64,000 nt of DNA from the NCBI GenBank assembly GCA_002163245.1, contig MAAL01000115.1:44023-108022 (forward strand), in the 5' to 3' direction. This DNA comes from Gammaproteobacteria bacterium 42_54_T18 (lineage in GTDB: Bacteria > Pseudomonadota > Gammaproteobacteria > Pseudomonadales > Ketobacteraceae). The notes under the pieces were generated by a model that saw nothing but the letters and a program-made list of their open reading frames with translations, searched no databases and was not told the DNA's origin. Of the stretch, positions 1 to 12,000 are shown one piece after another. Each line of letters begins with the position of its first letter. The first letter of the stretch is position 1. A program made the translations under genes and the position numbers.

Positions 1-3000
1 AGGCTACTCTGAGCTAGTTCACATAACGCTTCAATACCATCAAGTGTCACATTTTTCTGCCACAAGCCGTCATCAAACTGCGTCGCAGAGTACTCTTGAT
101 AACGTTGTACCCAATCTCCAGATTCTAAGCGTTGGTAATTCATACGCAACACATCATGATGTTCGATGATGGCATCAAACGCTTGTCGAATAGCATGAGG
201 ATCTAAACTTTCCAGGCTGGATAACAAAACAGCCTGATTCCAATGGGATCGTTCCACCATGTCTTTTTCAAAAAATGCTTGTTGTATCGGTAAAAGGTCA
301 ACATCTCCAGAAACAGTTTGTTCAATATCAAACACATCTTCACTGCACACCAAACCTGTAGCAAGCTCGGCTATATTTTGTTTTTCAAACATTAGTCGTG
401 GCGTTAACAAATACCCCGATTGGCGCACCCGAGCGACTATTTGTAAGCTAATGATCGAGTCGCCCCCTAATTCAAAGAAATTGTCGAAGCGCCCTACCGT
501 TTCAATACCCAATACCGTCTGCCAAATTCCCGCCAGAGTTATTTCAACCTCCCCTACAGGCACAACGTATTCGTTCGCTCGCTCAAAAGCGGCTTTTGGT
601 AATAACTTGCGATCTATCTTGCCATTATTATTTAAAGGCAGCGTGTCCAACTCAATAATAATGGATGGCACCATGTACTCCGGTAGCCCATCTTTTAAAA
701 TAGATTTAAGAATGTCAGTATTGATGGCGCTGCCTTTTACTAACGAAATATACGCCACCAACCGTGTTCCTGCTCCATCAGTATCGGCTACTACAACAGC
801 TTCTCTTACCTCCGGATGTGCAAGTATTTGTGATTCAATTTCTCCCAACTCAATACGGAAACCTCTGATTTTGACCTGGTGATCAATTCTTCCAACATAC
901 TCTAACTGATTTTCAGTGTTCCAACGTACGAGGTCCCCTGTCCGATACAGTCGATCCCCAACCACTGATTCTATGTCAACAAAGGGATTAGCGACAAAAC
1001 GCTCTGCTGTTAATCCAGGTCGATTAACATATCCCCTTGCTAACCCAGCACCACCAAGATACAACTCACCTACAACACCGTGAGGCACAATATTCAGGGC
1101 ACTATCCAATACAAATGTCGATGTATCAGAAATCGGACGACCTATAGGTACAGCGCTATTTGCATCGCCATTACACGTCCAATGAGTCACATCAATAGCG
1201 GCTTCCGTTGGCCCATATAAATTGTAAAGGTTTGCTTGCGGCAATCTGCTTAACGTATCTGCTTGTACTTCTGCAGGTAATGCCTCACCACTACACACAA
1301 TTGTTTTTAACGACTCGCAACTTTTCACTGTTGGCTCAACAATAAACGCTTGCAACATTGAGGGTACAAAGTGCAGCGTTGTGATGCGATTGTTGTTAAT
1401 TACATCAATGAGTTTTTGCGGCTCCTGATGAATACCAGGGCTCGCAACCACCAATTTAGCACCTACCATTAATGGCCAGAAAAACTCCCACACTGACACG
1501 TCAAACCCAAATGGCGTTTTTTGCAGAACGTTATCATTTTCTGTTAAACCGTAGGCCTCTTGCATCCAGGAAAGGCGGTTATACAGCGCACCATGAGTAT
1601 TCACGACCCCTTTTGGTTGACCTGTCGACCCAGAGGTATAAATAACATACATTGCACTTTCACAGGACAATGCAACTTCAGGGTCAGTTTTCGAGTGCCC
1701 CTGAGTATCGAGTGTATCTAACGAAATAACGCTAACCCCTGGTATTTTATTCTTACCAGGCAGCGTATTTTCTATATGGGACTGACTCAATAACAACGTT
1801 AGACCACTGTTATCAATTATGTATTCCATACGTGCAGATGGCAGTGCAGGGTCTATAGGAACATAGGCCGCTCCCGTTTTGATGATCGCCAATAAACCGA
1901 CCACCATTTCGACGCTACGTTCGACAGCTATTCCAACACTATCCTCAGGTCGCACCCCTTTTGATACTAAGTAATGCGCCAATCGATTGGATTCGGTAGT
2001 TAACTCTGCATAACTTAATGCTTTATTCTCAAATATAAGGGCTATGGCTTCTGGTGTTTTTGTTGCTTGCTCCGTAATGCAAGCATGGATAGGCTTTTCA
2101 TAAGTAAAGTTGTGCTCGTTGATACTGTTCTTATATAAGGCAGCTCGCTCTTCTTGAGTCACAAACTCTACGTCTGATACATACTGAGTTTCTCCCTGAG
2201 TAAGGCTCATCAGCCCATGGGTGAACTGAGTGAATAACTTAACGATTACCTTTCGACTAATAACAGATAAGTCATGTTTGCAACCAACATTGAGAGTCCC
2301 ACCCTCTGCCAAACTAAACAATACCGTTAGGGCGAAATTAGTTTCCTCGCGGATGTCCCTAATTGCGAACTGTGTTTTCTTGGGGGCAACCTCCTTCATT
2401 GTTTCTGCAATGGGGTAGTTCTCAAATACAAGGATGTTATCAAACAATCCTTCTTTCCCAAGCTCCATACGTTTAGCCGCAAGCTTCTGAATATCATACA
2501 GCGGAGTATATTCATAATCGCGACTGTTCAAACTAATGCGCTGCAACTCCTGCAACCAATTCCTAATCTCCATGCCGGGCTTTATTTCAGTAATCACTGG
2601 AATGGTATTAATAAACATACCCAAACTTTCTTCAGCAAACGGTAGATCTGTGGGCCTTCCCGATGTTGTCGCACCAAAACAGACATTGTCTTGACCTGTA
2701 TATCGGCTAATTACCAAAGACCAAATACCTTGCACTAAGGTATTCACAGTAACGTGATTGTTCTGACTAAAAGCCTGAAGTCGCTCGGTATCCTGCTCAC
2801 TTAACGAAATCGCATACTCTTCGTAGGTTTTATCGACGGTACTTTTCTGCTCGACATTACTTTGTTGCTCAACGGGCTTTCCATCAGATAGTGCGCCGGA
2901 CAAATACGTCGGGGCATCTAATAAATCGACCTGTTGTTGCCAGTAAATTAGGTTCTCTTGGTGGTTTTGTTTTTCCAACCAGGCTATATAATCTCTATAT

Positions 3001-6000
3001 TGCGATTGCACAGGCGGTAACGTATGGCCTTCATATGCCATCAACACTTCACCCATCTGGCGTGACAAACTCCACCCATCGGATAATAAGTGGTGGTTCG
3101 TCCAGATTAGGTGGTGAGTATTATCAGTTAATTGAATAACAATAACCCGAGACAGCCCAGGCTCTTCTAATGCTAACCCTTGCTCTAGCTGAGACTTTGC
3201 TAATGCAGCTAACGCTACCTCATGACCAACAGCAAGATCATCAATTGTTTTATTACACCAATCAAGAGAGCGCCAATGTATCTCTACGGATTTAGCCACG
3301 TACTGCAAAGGCTCCTCACGATCCGTAATAAACCCTGTGCGCAAGACACCATGACGATTCCCTACCTGCTGCCAGGCTGCTTTGAACTTTTCCTCGTCCA
3401 AGTCCGTCATATCTAATCGAAGCTGATTTAGATATGCCGTACCTTCCGGCGCATACAAACTATGGAACAACATTCCCTTTTGCATCGGCGACAATGGGTA
3501 AATATCATCTATATTTGCGACATCCAAAGACAACGCATCAATTTCACCCTGATCAAGTTTAGAAAGTGGTACATCGGAGGGAGTTAACCCCCTCACCCCT
3601 GAGGTACAGTGCGCAATTAATTCTTGCAGTTCTTTAGTAAATAGTGAGCCAAAAAATTCAACGGTGGCCTGATTGAAGTCATCAGAATGATAGGTAATTT
3701 CTAGCGTAAGCTCTCCACCCAAAATCCCTCCATTTATAGAAACTGCATGGCTTAATGGTGTACTTAGTGCTGTTGCATTCCCTGTCTTCTCTTCTGCTGG
3801 CTGCCAAAGGCTTGCTTCATTGAAGCTGTTATCCATTTGACCGAGGTAATTAAAAACAACCTGTGCAGCTGGCAACAGGGCTAATGTATCTTTTTGCTCT
3901 TGTGACCCATAGTACTTAAATGCGCCAAACCCAACCCCTTTGTTCGGTAGGGATCGTAGGTCTTCTTTAACGCGTGTTAAGCCTTCCGCATAGGTTCCGC
4001 GTCCATCAAGCGCCAAAGGAAACAAACTCGTAAACCACCCAACAGTATGACTTAAATCAATTCGTGCATTTATGTCTTCTCTTCCATGCCCCTCAAGATC
4101 AATTAAAACTCTTGGCTCCCCCGTCCACTGATGTAATGCACGAGACAATGCCGTTAATAACACGTCATTAATCTGGGTACGATAAGCGGCAGGTACATCT
4201 TGTAACAGCGCCTCTGTTTTCTCTTTATCCAAACCAATAGTAATACGCTGAACACCGAGAGTTTGTTTTCCCTTGCTTTCAGGGTTACTAATTGTTGTAT
4301 CATCTTTTGGTAGCTCATTACTCGCGCCAAGTAATGTTTTCCAATACTCATACTCGTGAGAATAATGTGTTGGATATTCTGCAATTTCCTTGGCCCACTG
4401 CTGATAACTACTGCTTTTGGAAGGAAGTGTAATAGACTGACCATTGACCAGCTGATAATAGGCCGTTTGAAAGTCTTCTAGCAAAATTCGCCATGAAACA
4501 CCGTCGATGACTAAATGATGAATCGCAAAAAACAAACGTGCGCTACCATCCTCAACCTGCATAGCAACCACTCGCATAAGCGGCCCCTGTGTAATATCAA
4601 GGCTACACTGCGCTTCCTGACAAATGCCTTCGATACCGGCAATCGCCACATCATTCGTCCAAAGATAGTCACGACACAGCTCACTATTATAGTCTCGGTA
4701 TGCCTGTGCCCAGGCTCCAGACTCTAGACGTGAGTAACGAAGTCGTAAAGCGTCATGAAGCTCTACAACCGCTTCTATCGCTCGCTGTACTGCTTCTATA
4801 TCCAACCTATCTTGACTACGAAGCAATACCGCCTGATTCCAATGTGAGCGTTCCGTCAATTCCGTCGCAAAGAACGATTGCTGAATCGGCAACAAATCGA
4901 CTTCCCCCGACACATCCTGCTCTATATCGAAAACATCCTCACTACGCACAAGCACTGCGGCCAATTCGGCAATGCTTTGCTTTTCAAACATTTGCCGAGG
5001 AGTTAATAGATATCCCAATTGGCGCATACGAGCAACAATCTGCAAACTAATAATTGAATCTCCGCCCAATTCAAAGAAGTTATCGAAACGCCCAACTCGA
5101 TCTACACCCAGTACATTTTTCCAAATTTCCGCGAGGTCTACTTCTGTTGTTCCTTCTGGATCTTTATACTCCGCTGCGCTTTCAAATACAGCTTCAGGCA
5201 ACGCTTTTCGGTCAATTTTCCCGTTGTTATTCACCGGTAAAGCATCTAATACCATGACAACCGCAGGAACCATATAATCAGGTAGACTTTCCCCGAGCAC
5301 ACTCCTGACACTGGAATTACCCAGTGAACTGCTGTGAGACAATGAGATGTAGGCAACCAATCGCGTCCCTGTGGGCCCTTCATCTGCAATAACAACCGCT
5401 TGTTTTATGCCTTTTTGAGCCAACAATTGTGACTCAATTTCTCCCAATTCAATTCGAAACCCACGAATCTTAACTTGATGATCTATTCGCCCCAAATATT
5501 CTAACTGACCCTCTGTGTTCCAACGAACAAGGTCTCCCGTTCGGTACAACCGTTCGCCCTGATTACAATCTGAACTAACAAAGGGGTTGGCAACAAAGCG
5601 ATCTGCCGTTAGATCCGGGCGGCGCAAGTAACCTCGCGCAAGACCTAGCTCTCCCCCCAAATACAACTCGCCAATCGCTCCCGGTAACGTGAGACTTAAA
5701 TCTTGATTTAATACATAAGCTGTACGCTCACCGACGGGAACACCGATAGGGGCGTAACCTTCTACAATTTCAGTATCCGATCCCGCATCCCACAACAACG
5801 GGGTCACAACCGTTTCTGTTGGGCCATACCCATTCTTGAAATACTTAGGTTTTAATGCATGGCGCGCCAAATCAAAACTTTCCCGAGACATCGCATCACC
5901 ACCAAAGCAATAGGTTCTCACTGCGGGTGGGTTGCCGATTGCATTCGCGTGCTCTGCTAACTGCTTTAAATATACTGGGGGGAAAGTAACCTCTGTCACG

Positions 6001-9000
6001 GCGTGGTGATGTAACCGGTTATAGGTTTCTTCTACGGTCCACATCTCTTCGCCACGTAGAATAACGCTACCACCATGACTTAACGCCGTCATCCAACGCT
6101 CGTGCGCCCCATCAAAAGAGAACGACATAAAAATCATTTCTCGTGATGTTTCTGACATCCCATAGCGCTGCCCAATGCCTTTACAATGCATTGCAATCGC
6201 TCCACGGGTAATTTGCACGCCTTTAGGCTGCCCGGTGGAACCCGAGGTATAGATAACATAAGCGGTATTATCTGCTGACACATTAATGCCAACAGGCTTT
6301 TCAACACTGTATGATTGAGATTGAGAGTGTGAATAAGAGCTAATAACCGATACGATATTGTGATGCGGAACAGACTTAGCAAAACCTAACACATTATCGG
6401 AATCAGATATAAGGTGTGCCATTTCACTATCGTCAACCAAATATGCTAACCGGCTTTCTGGATAGGATAAATCTAACGGTACATAGGCCGCACCGGTTTT
6501 TAGAACACCAAGATAAGCGACCAATAAAGAAATACACCTCGGCAATGCAATGCCAACATGCATTTCCGGTTTTACGCCTTGAGCTAATAAGTAATGCGCT
6601 AATTGATTCGATTGTTCTTCAAGTTGGTGATACGTAAGCTCTGTATCTCCTTCGATAACAGCTGACTTATGAGGGTAAATCTCTCCCATTGCAGAAATCA
6701 CGTCGTCGATTGGGGTACGATTTAAGCAGGAGTCTGAACCTCGTCCCAGTGCCATCAGTCGTTCATTTTCTTTCAGCGATAACAAATCACAATCACAAAC
6801 TAAGGAGTGTGGATCATCAATAAGCGTGGTAATAACCGTAATATATCGTTCGGCTAATAATGCGATGGTTTCAGGGGAGAATAGTTCTTTAGCATACGTG
6901 AATTCAAACCCTATTTGATTACCGTCTTTTTCTTGTGTATTAAGTACCAAATCAAACTGTGCATTCTGACCATCCAGTGGAATACTCTCTACAGCCAAAC
7001 CTGGTAGACCAGCAGCAGAGTCCTGGCGAATACGCTGATGATTCATCATCACCTGAAACAAAGGTTGCTGCCCTAGGTTTCGGTCAAGATTTAACGCATC
7101 TACCAATTTTTCAAAAGGTAAATCTTGATGTGCTTGCGCGCCCAAAACTGCTTCTTTAACACTCAGCCTGACATCATTAACCGTCATTTGCGGGAGAATA
7201 ACCGTACGCATCACTTGCGTATTAATAAAAAACCCTACCAAGTCTTGCGTTTGCGCATGATGCCTATTGGCAATAGGCACACCAACACGAATGTCATCCA
7301 ATCCTGTATAGCGGTTTAACAACAACTGCCAACCAGCTAACAACAAGGAAAATACCGTCTGGCTTTCAGCTTTAGCATAACGGTTCAACTGTTGACTAAG
7401 ATCCTCCGGGAAATCCAACGCTAGCACTTGCGTTGTGTAAACACCTTCTACCGTTCGCGGATAATCGGTAGGCAACGATAAAACGGGGTGTGTATCACCT
7501 AATTGGGCAAGCCAATAATCCATTTGACGTTTTTCTTCTTCGCCCAAAAACCAATCATGCTGCCATGCGGCATAATCAGAATAACGGATATCAATCGGAG
7601 ATGTCATCCGCGGTGTATTGGATACTAATTGATAATAATGCGCCATGGATTCACGGGTAATGATTTCCATTGACCATGCATCAGAAATGATATGGTGCAT
7701 CACCACTACAAGTTGATGTTTATTCTCGGACAACGCTAGTAGACCAACGCGTAACAAAGGCCCTTTGCCCAGGTCAAAAGGGGTATGCGTTAAGCTAGAG
7801 ATTACCCCACTCTGTTTTTCTTGGAATTCTTCCGATAACACATCGTTCTTATATTCGCGTAAGTCCGAATGCTCAATTGAAAATAATGTTTCAGGCAAAA
7901 CTTCTTGCCAACTTTCTCCTTGCTCATCTTCTTTAAATATAGTTCTTAAAGATTCATGCCGTGCAATTAAGTTTGAGAAACTCTTCTCTAACGCATCTAT
8001 ATCTAATTGGCCTGTCAATTGCAAAATCGCAGGTATATGGTAAGCGTTACTTTTTGGAGATAACTTCCATAAAAACCATTGTCGTTGCTGCGCAAAAGAC
8101 AACAGTTTGGATGGTTCTTCTAGTTTATCTATCGTATGGGTACTTAACTTGCCTTCATCTTGTTGAGATATCACTTCAGCTAACGCTTCAAGCGTTTGGT
8201 GCTCAAATATATCACGTACTTCTACATGCAAGCCCTTAGTGCGTGCTTGAGAAATGACCCGCAAGCTAACAATAGAGTCCCCACCAAGGTCAAAAAAGTT
8301 ATCAAATCTACCAACAACACCAACATCCAAGACTATTTTCCAGATCTCAGCCAGCCTCTCTTCAACCTCCCCTTCTGGCTTGGCATATGCCGTTGTACTT
8401 TCAAAAGTAACTTTTGGCAGCGCTTTACGATCGATTTTTCCATTATTACTAAGAGGTAAGTTCTCTAAGACAATAATTCGAGTAGGCACCATGTAGTCAG
8501 GCACCTCTTCACTCAATACATTTTTAATCGTCTCACTTTCAATATCTGATTCGTGAATCAAGGAGATATAAGCGATTAGCCGGGTCCCGGAAGGGCCTTC
8601 ACCAGCTACGACCACGGCTTCCTGTATGTCTCTCTGAGCCAGTAATTGGGCTTCTATCTCTCCCAATTCAATACGGAATCCTCGAATTTTCACTTGATGA
8701 TCAATTCGGCCTAAATACTCCAATTGATTATTGGTATTCCACCGAGCAAGGTCACCCGTACGATATAATCGTTCTCCCCCATCAAAATGAGTACTACTAA
8801 ATGGGTTAGCAATAAACCGTTCCGCTGTTAAATCTGCTCGATTTACGTATCCCCGAGCTAGCCCTATACCACCAAGGTACAACTCGCCAACAACACCGCG
8901 AGGCACTATATTCAAACTACTATCCAACACCAACGTAGATGTGTCAGATATAGGGCTACCGATAGGCACTGAGCGCTCTGCATCACCATCGCAAGTCCAA

Positions 9001-12000
9001 TGAGTGACATCAATAGCCGCCTCTGTTGGGCCATACAAATTATAGAGTTTTGCTTGAGGCAGTTTACGCAATGCTTCTGACTGCACCTCTGCAGCTAACG
9101 CTTCACCACTACAAACAATAGTTTTAATAGAGGTACATGTAATCGCATCGACTTCTGCTATAAAAGCCTGAAGCATTGACGGTACAAAATGCAGTGTTGA
9201 AATCTCTCGCTCAGAAATCAGGTCGATAAGTTTTTTAGGGTCTTGGTGCACACCCGGACTAGCAACAACAAGTTTGGCTCCGTACATCAAAGGCCAAAAA
9301 AACTCCCACACTGACACATCAAATCCAAAAGGGGTTTTTTGAAGTACATTATCATTTTTTGTAAGTTGATATGCTTGCTGCATCCAAGCAAGCCGGTTAT
9401 AAATTGCTTTGTGTGTATTAGCAACGCCCTTAGGCTGGCCTGTAGAACCAGATGTATAGATGACATACGCAACGCTTTCCGGTATTAACGCCACATCCGG
9501 GTTGACGTCAGAATAGCTATGGCTATCCAGACGATCCAACTCAACAATAGTAACAACATTATTGACCGTGTTAATAATGGGTAACCGATCAAACAAATGG
9601 CTATGACTTAACAATAATGACAAGCCACTATTGTCAATTATATATTCCATTCTACCCACGGGTAATGAAGGGTCTATTGGCACATAAGCAGCACCAGCCT
9701 TCATTATTGCTAGTAAGCCAATCACCATTTCAATACTACGATCTAGTGCGATACCGACTTTATCCTCGGGTTTAACATTCTCGGATATCAGATAATGGGA
9801 AAGTTGATTTGATCGTTTATTTAATGTCGAATAGGTAAGAGAATCCCCTTCAAATATCAGTGCTATTTCGTTCGCAGAAATAACTGACTGCTGTGCGATA
9901 ACATCATGTATCGCATTTCTATACAGGTGTGTATTTTCATTGCTACACTGTCGAATAATATCTAATTCTGTTTTTGCATCTAAGCGAATAAACTCAGAAA
10001 CCATCTCATCTGATTTTGAAAGTATGCCTTTCAAAATACCGACATAAAAACCTGCAAATTCCGTTATCCGACCTTTACTAAATAGCTCGCTCGCATACGT
10101 CAACTCAAAGCCAATTCGGTTATCGGATTTTTCATGAGTGTATAACACCAAATCAAACTGTGTATTTTGGCCACTTAAGGCCACCGTTTCAATTTCAAGC
10201 CCTGTTAGCGAAATAATACTGGTATCGTCTTCTTGACGATGACTCATCATCACCTGGAATAATGGTTGTTGTCCCAAATCCCTATCAAGTTGCAACGCAT
10301 CAACCAATTTCTCAAAAGGCAAATCTTGATAGGCCTGGGCGCCGACCACCGCCTCTTTAACTTTGCCAAGCACGTCACTGACCAACATATCCGGTGTTAT
10401 CAGCGTACGCATAACCTGCGTATTAATAAAGAAACCCACTACGTCTTGTGTCTGAGCATTATGTCTATTTGCAATCGGCACACCCACACGAATGTCACTT
10501 TGCCCACTATAGCGATTCAACAATAACTGCCAACTTGCCAACAACACCGAAAATAATGTTTGACCATTATCCTTAGAAAATTGTTGCAACTGAGAACTTA
10601 GCGTAGGTGATAAGTCAACGAAGTGACTGCTTGTTGTATATACTCCATCCAAACGCCGAGGTAAATCTGTTGCCAATGATAAAGCTGGATGTTCATCGCC
10701 TAACTGTGACGTCCAATAATCCAATTGCTTCTTTTCTTCTTCAGCGGCAAACCAATCATGCTGCCATTGCGCGTAATCCGAATAATCAATATCAATGGGG
10801 GCCAAGAGTATTGGCTGTCCAGAAGCAAGATGATAATAGCTCGTCATCGATTCTCGAGTGATTATCTCCATTGACCAAGCATCAGAGATAATATGATGCA
10901 TAACCACAACAAGGAGGTGCTCGTTTTTCTCACATTTCAGCAAGCCTACGCGTATCAAAGGGCCAGTGGTCAAATCGAATGGTCTTTTCGTTAATTCCGC
11001 GACCACTCGATCTGTTTTGGTTTCCTTAACATCTTCAGGTAGGTCGGTTAGATCTTGATACACCAGAACGAAGCCAGCTTCTGGCAATACTTCTTGCCGA
11101 CTATTCCCCTCATCATCTTCCTTAAAGACAGTACGTAACGACGTATGACGGGATACCAAATAGGAAAAACTCTCCTCTAATGCGCCTTTATTCAAATCAC
11201 CAATCAGTCGTAAGATTCCTGAAATATGGTATGCATCGCTTTTTGGGTTCAACTTCCACAAAAACCACTGACGCTGCTGCGCAAACGACAAAACGCTTGA
11301 AGGTTCAGGTAATTTTTTAATTGTGTGTTGACTCAGCGCAGAGCTATCTTGTGTTGAAATTGCTTCAGCTAAAGACTGAATAGTTTGACATTGAAAAATC
11401 TGACGCACTTCCAAGTGCATTTTTTTCGTTCGAGCTTGAGAAATTACTTTCAAGCTAATAATTGAATCTCCGCCTAACTCAAAGAAGTTATCAAAACGCC
11501 CTACCCGATCAACACCCAACACCTGTTTCCAAATTTCTGCCAGGTCTTCTTCAACGCCTCCTATCGGCGCTTCATATTCAATAGCGCTTTCAAACACCGG
11601 ATCCGGTAGCGCTTTTCGATCTATCTTCCCGTTGTTATTTACCGGTAAAGCGTCCAGCACCATAACAACTGCAGGAACCATGTAATCAGGCAAACTTTCC
11701 CCAAGCACACTCCTGACAGTGGAGTTATTCAGTGAACTGCCTGCAATCAATGAGATGTATGCAACCAACCGTGTCCCTGTAGCGCCTTCATCTGCAACAA
11801 CAACGGCTTGTTTTATCCCTTCTTGGGCCAACAATTGGGATTCAATTTCTCCCAATTCGATACGAAATCCGCGAATCTTAACTTGATGATCTATTCGCCC
11901 CAAATATTCTAACTGACCCTCAGTATTCCAACGAACAAGATCTCCCGTTCGGTACAATCGTTCGCCCTGACGACAATCTGGACTAACAAAAGGGTTGGCA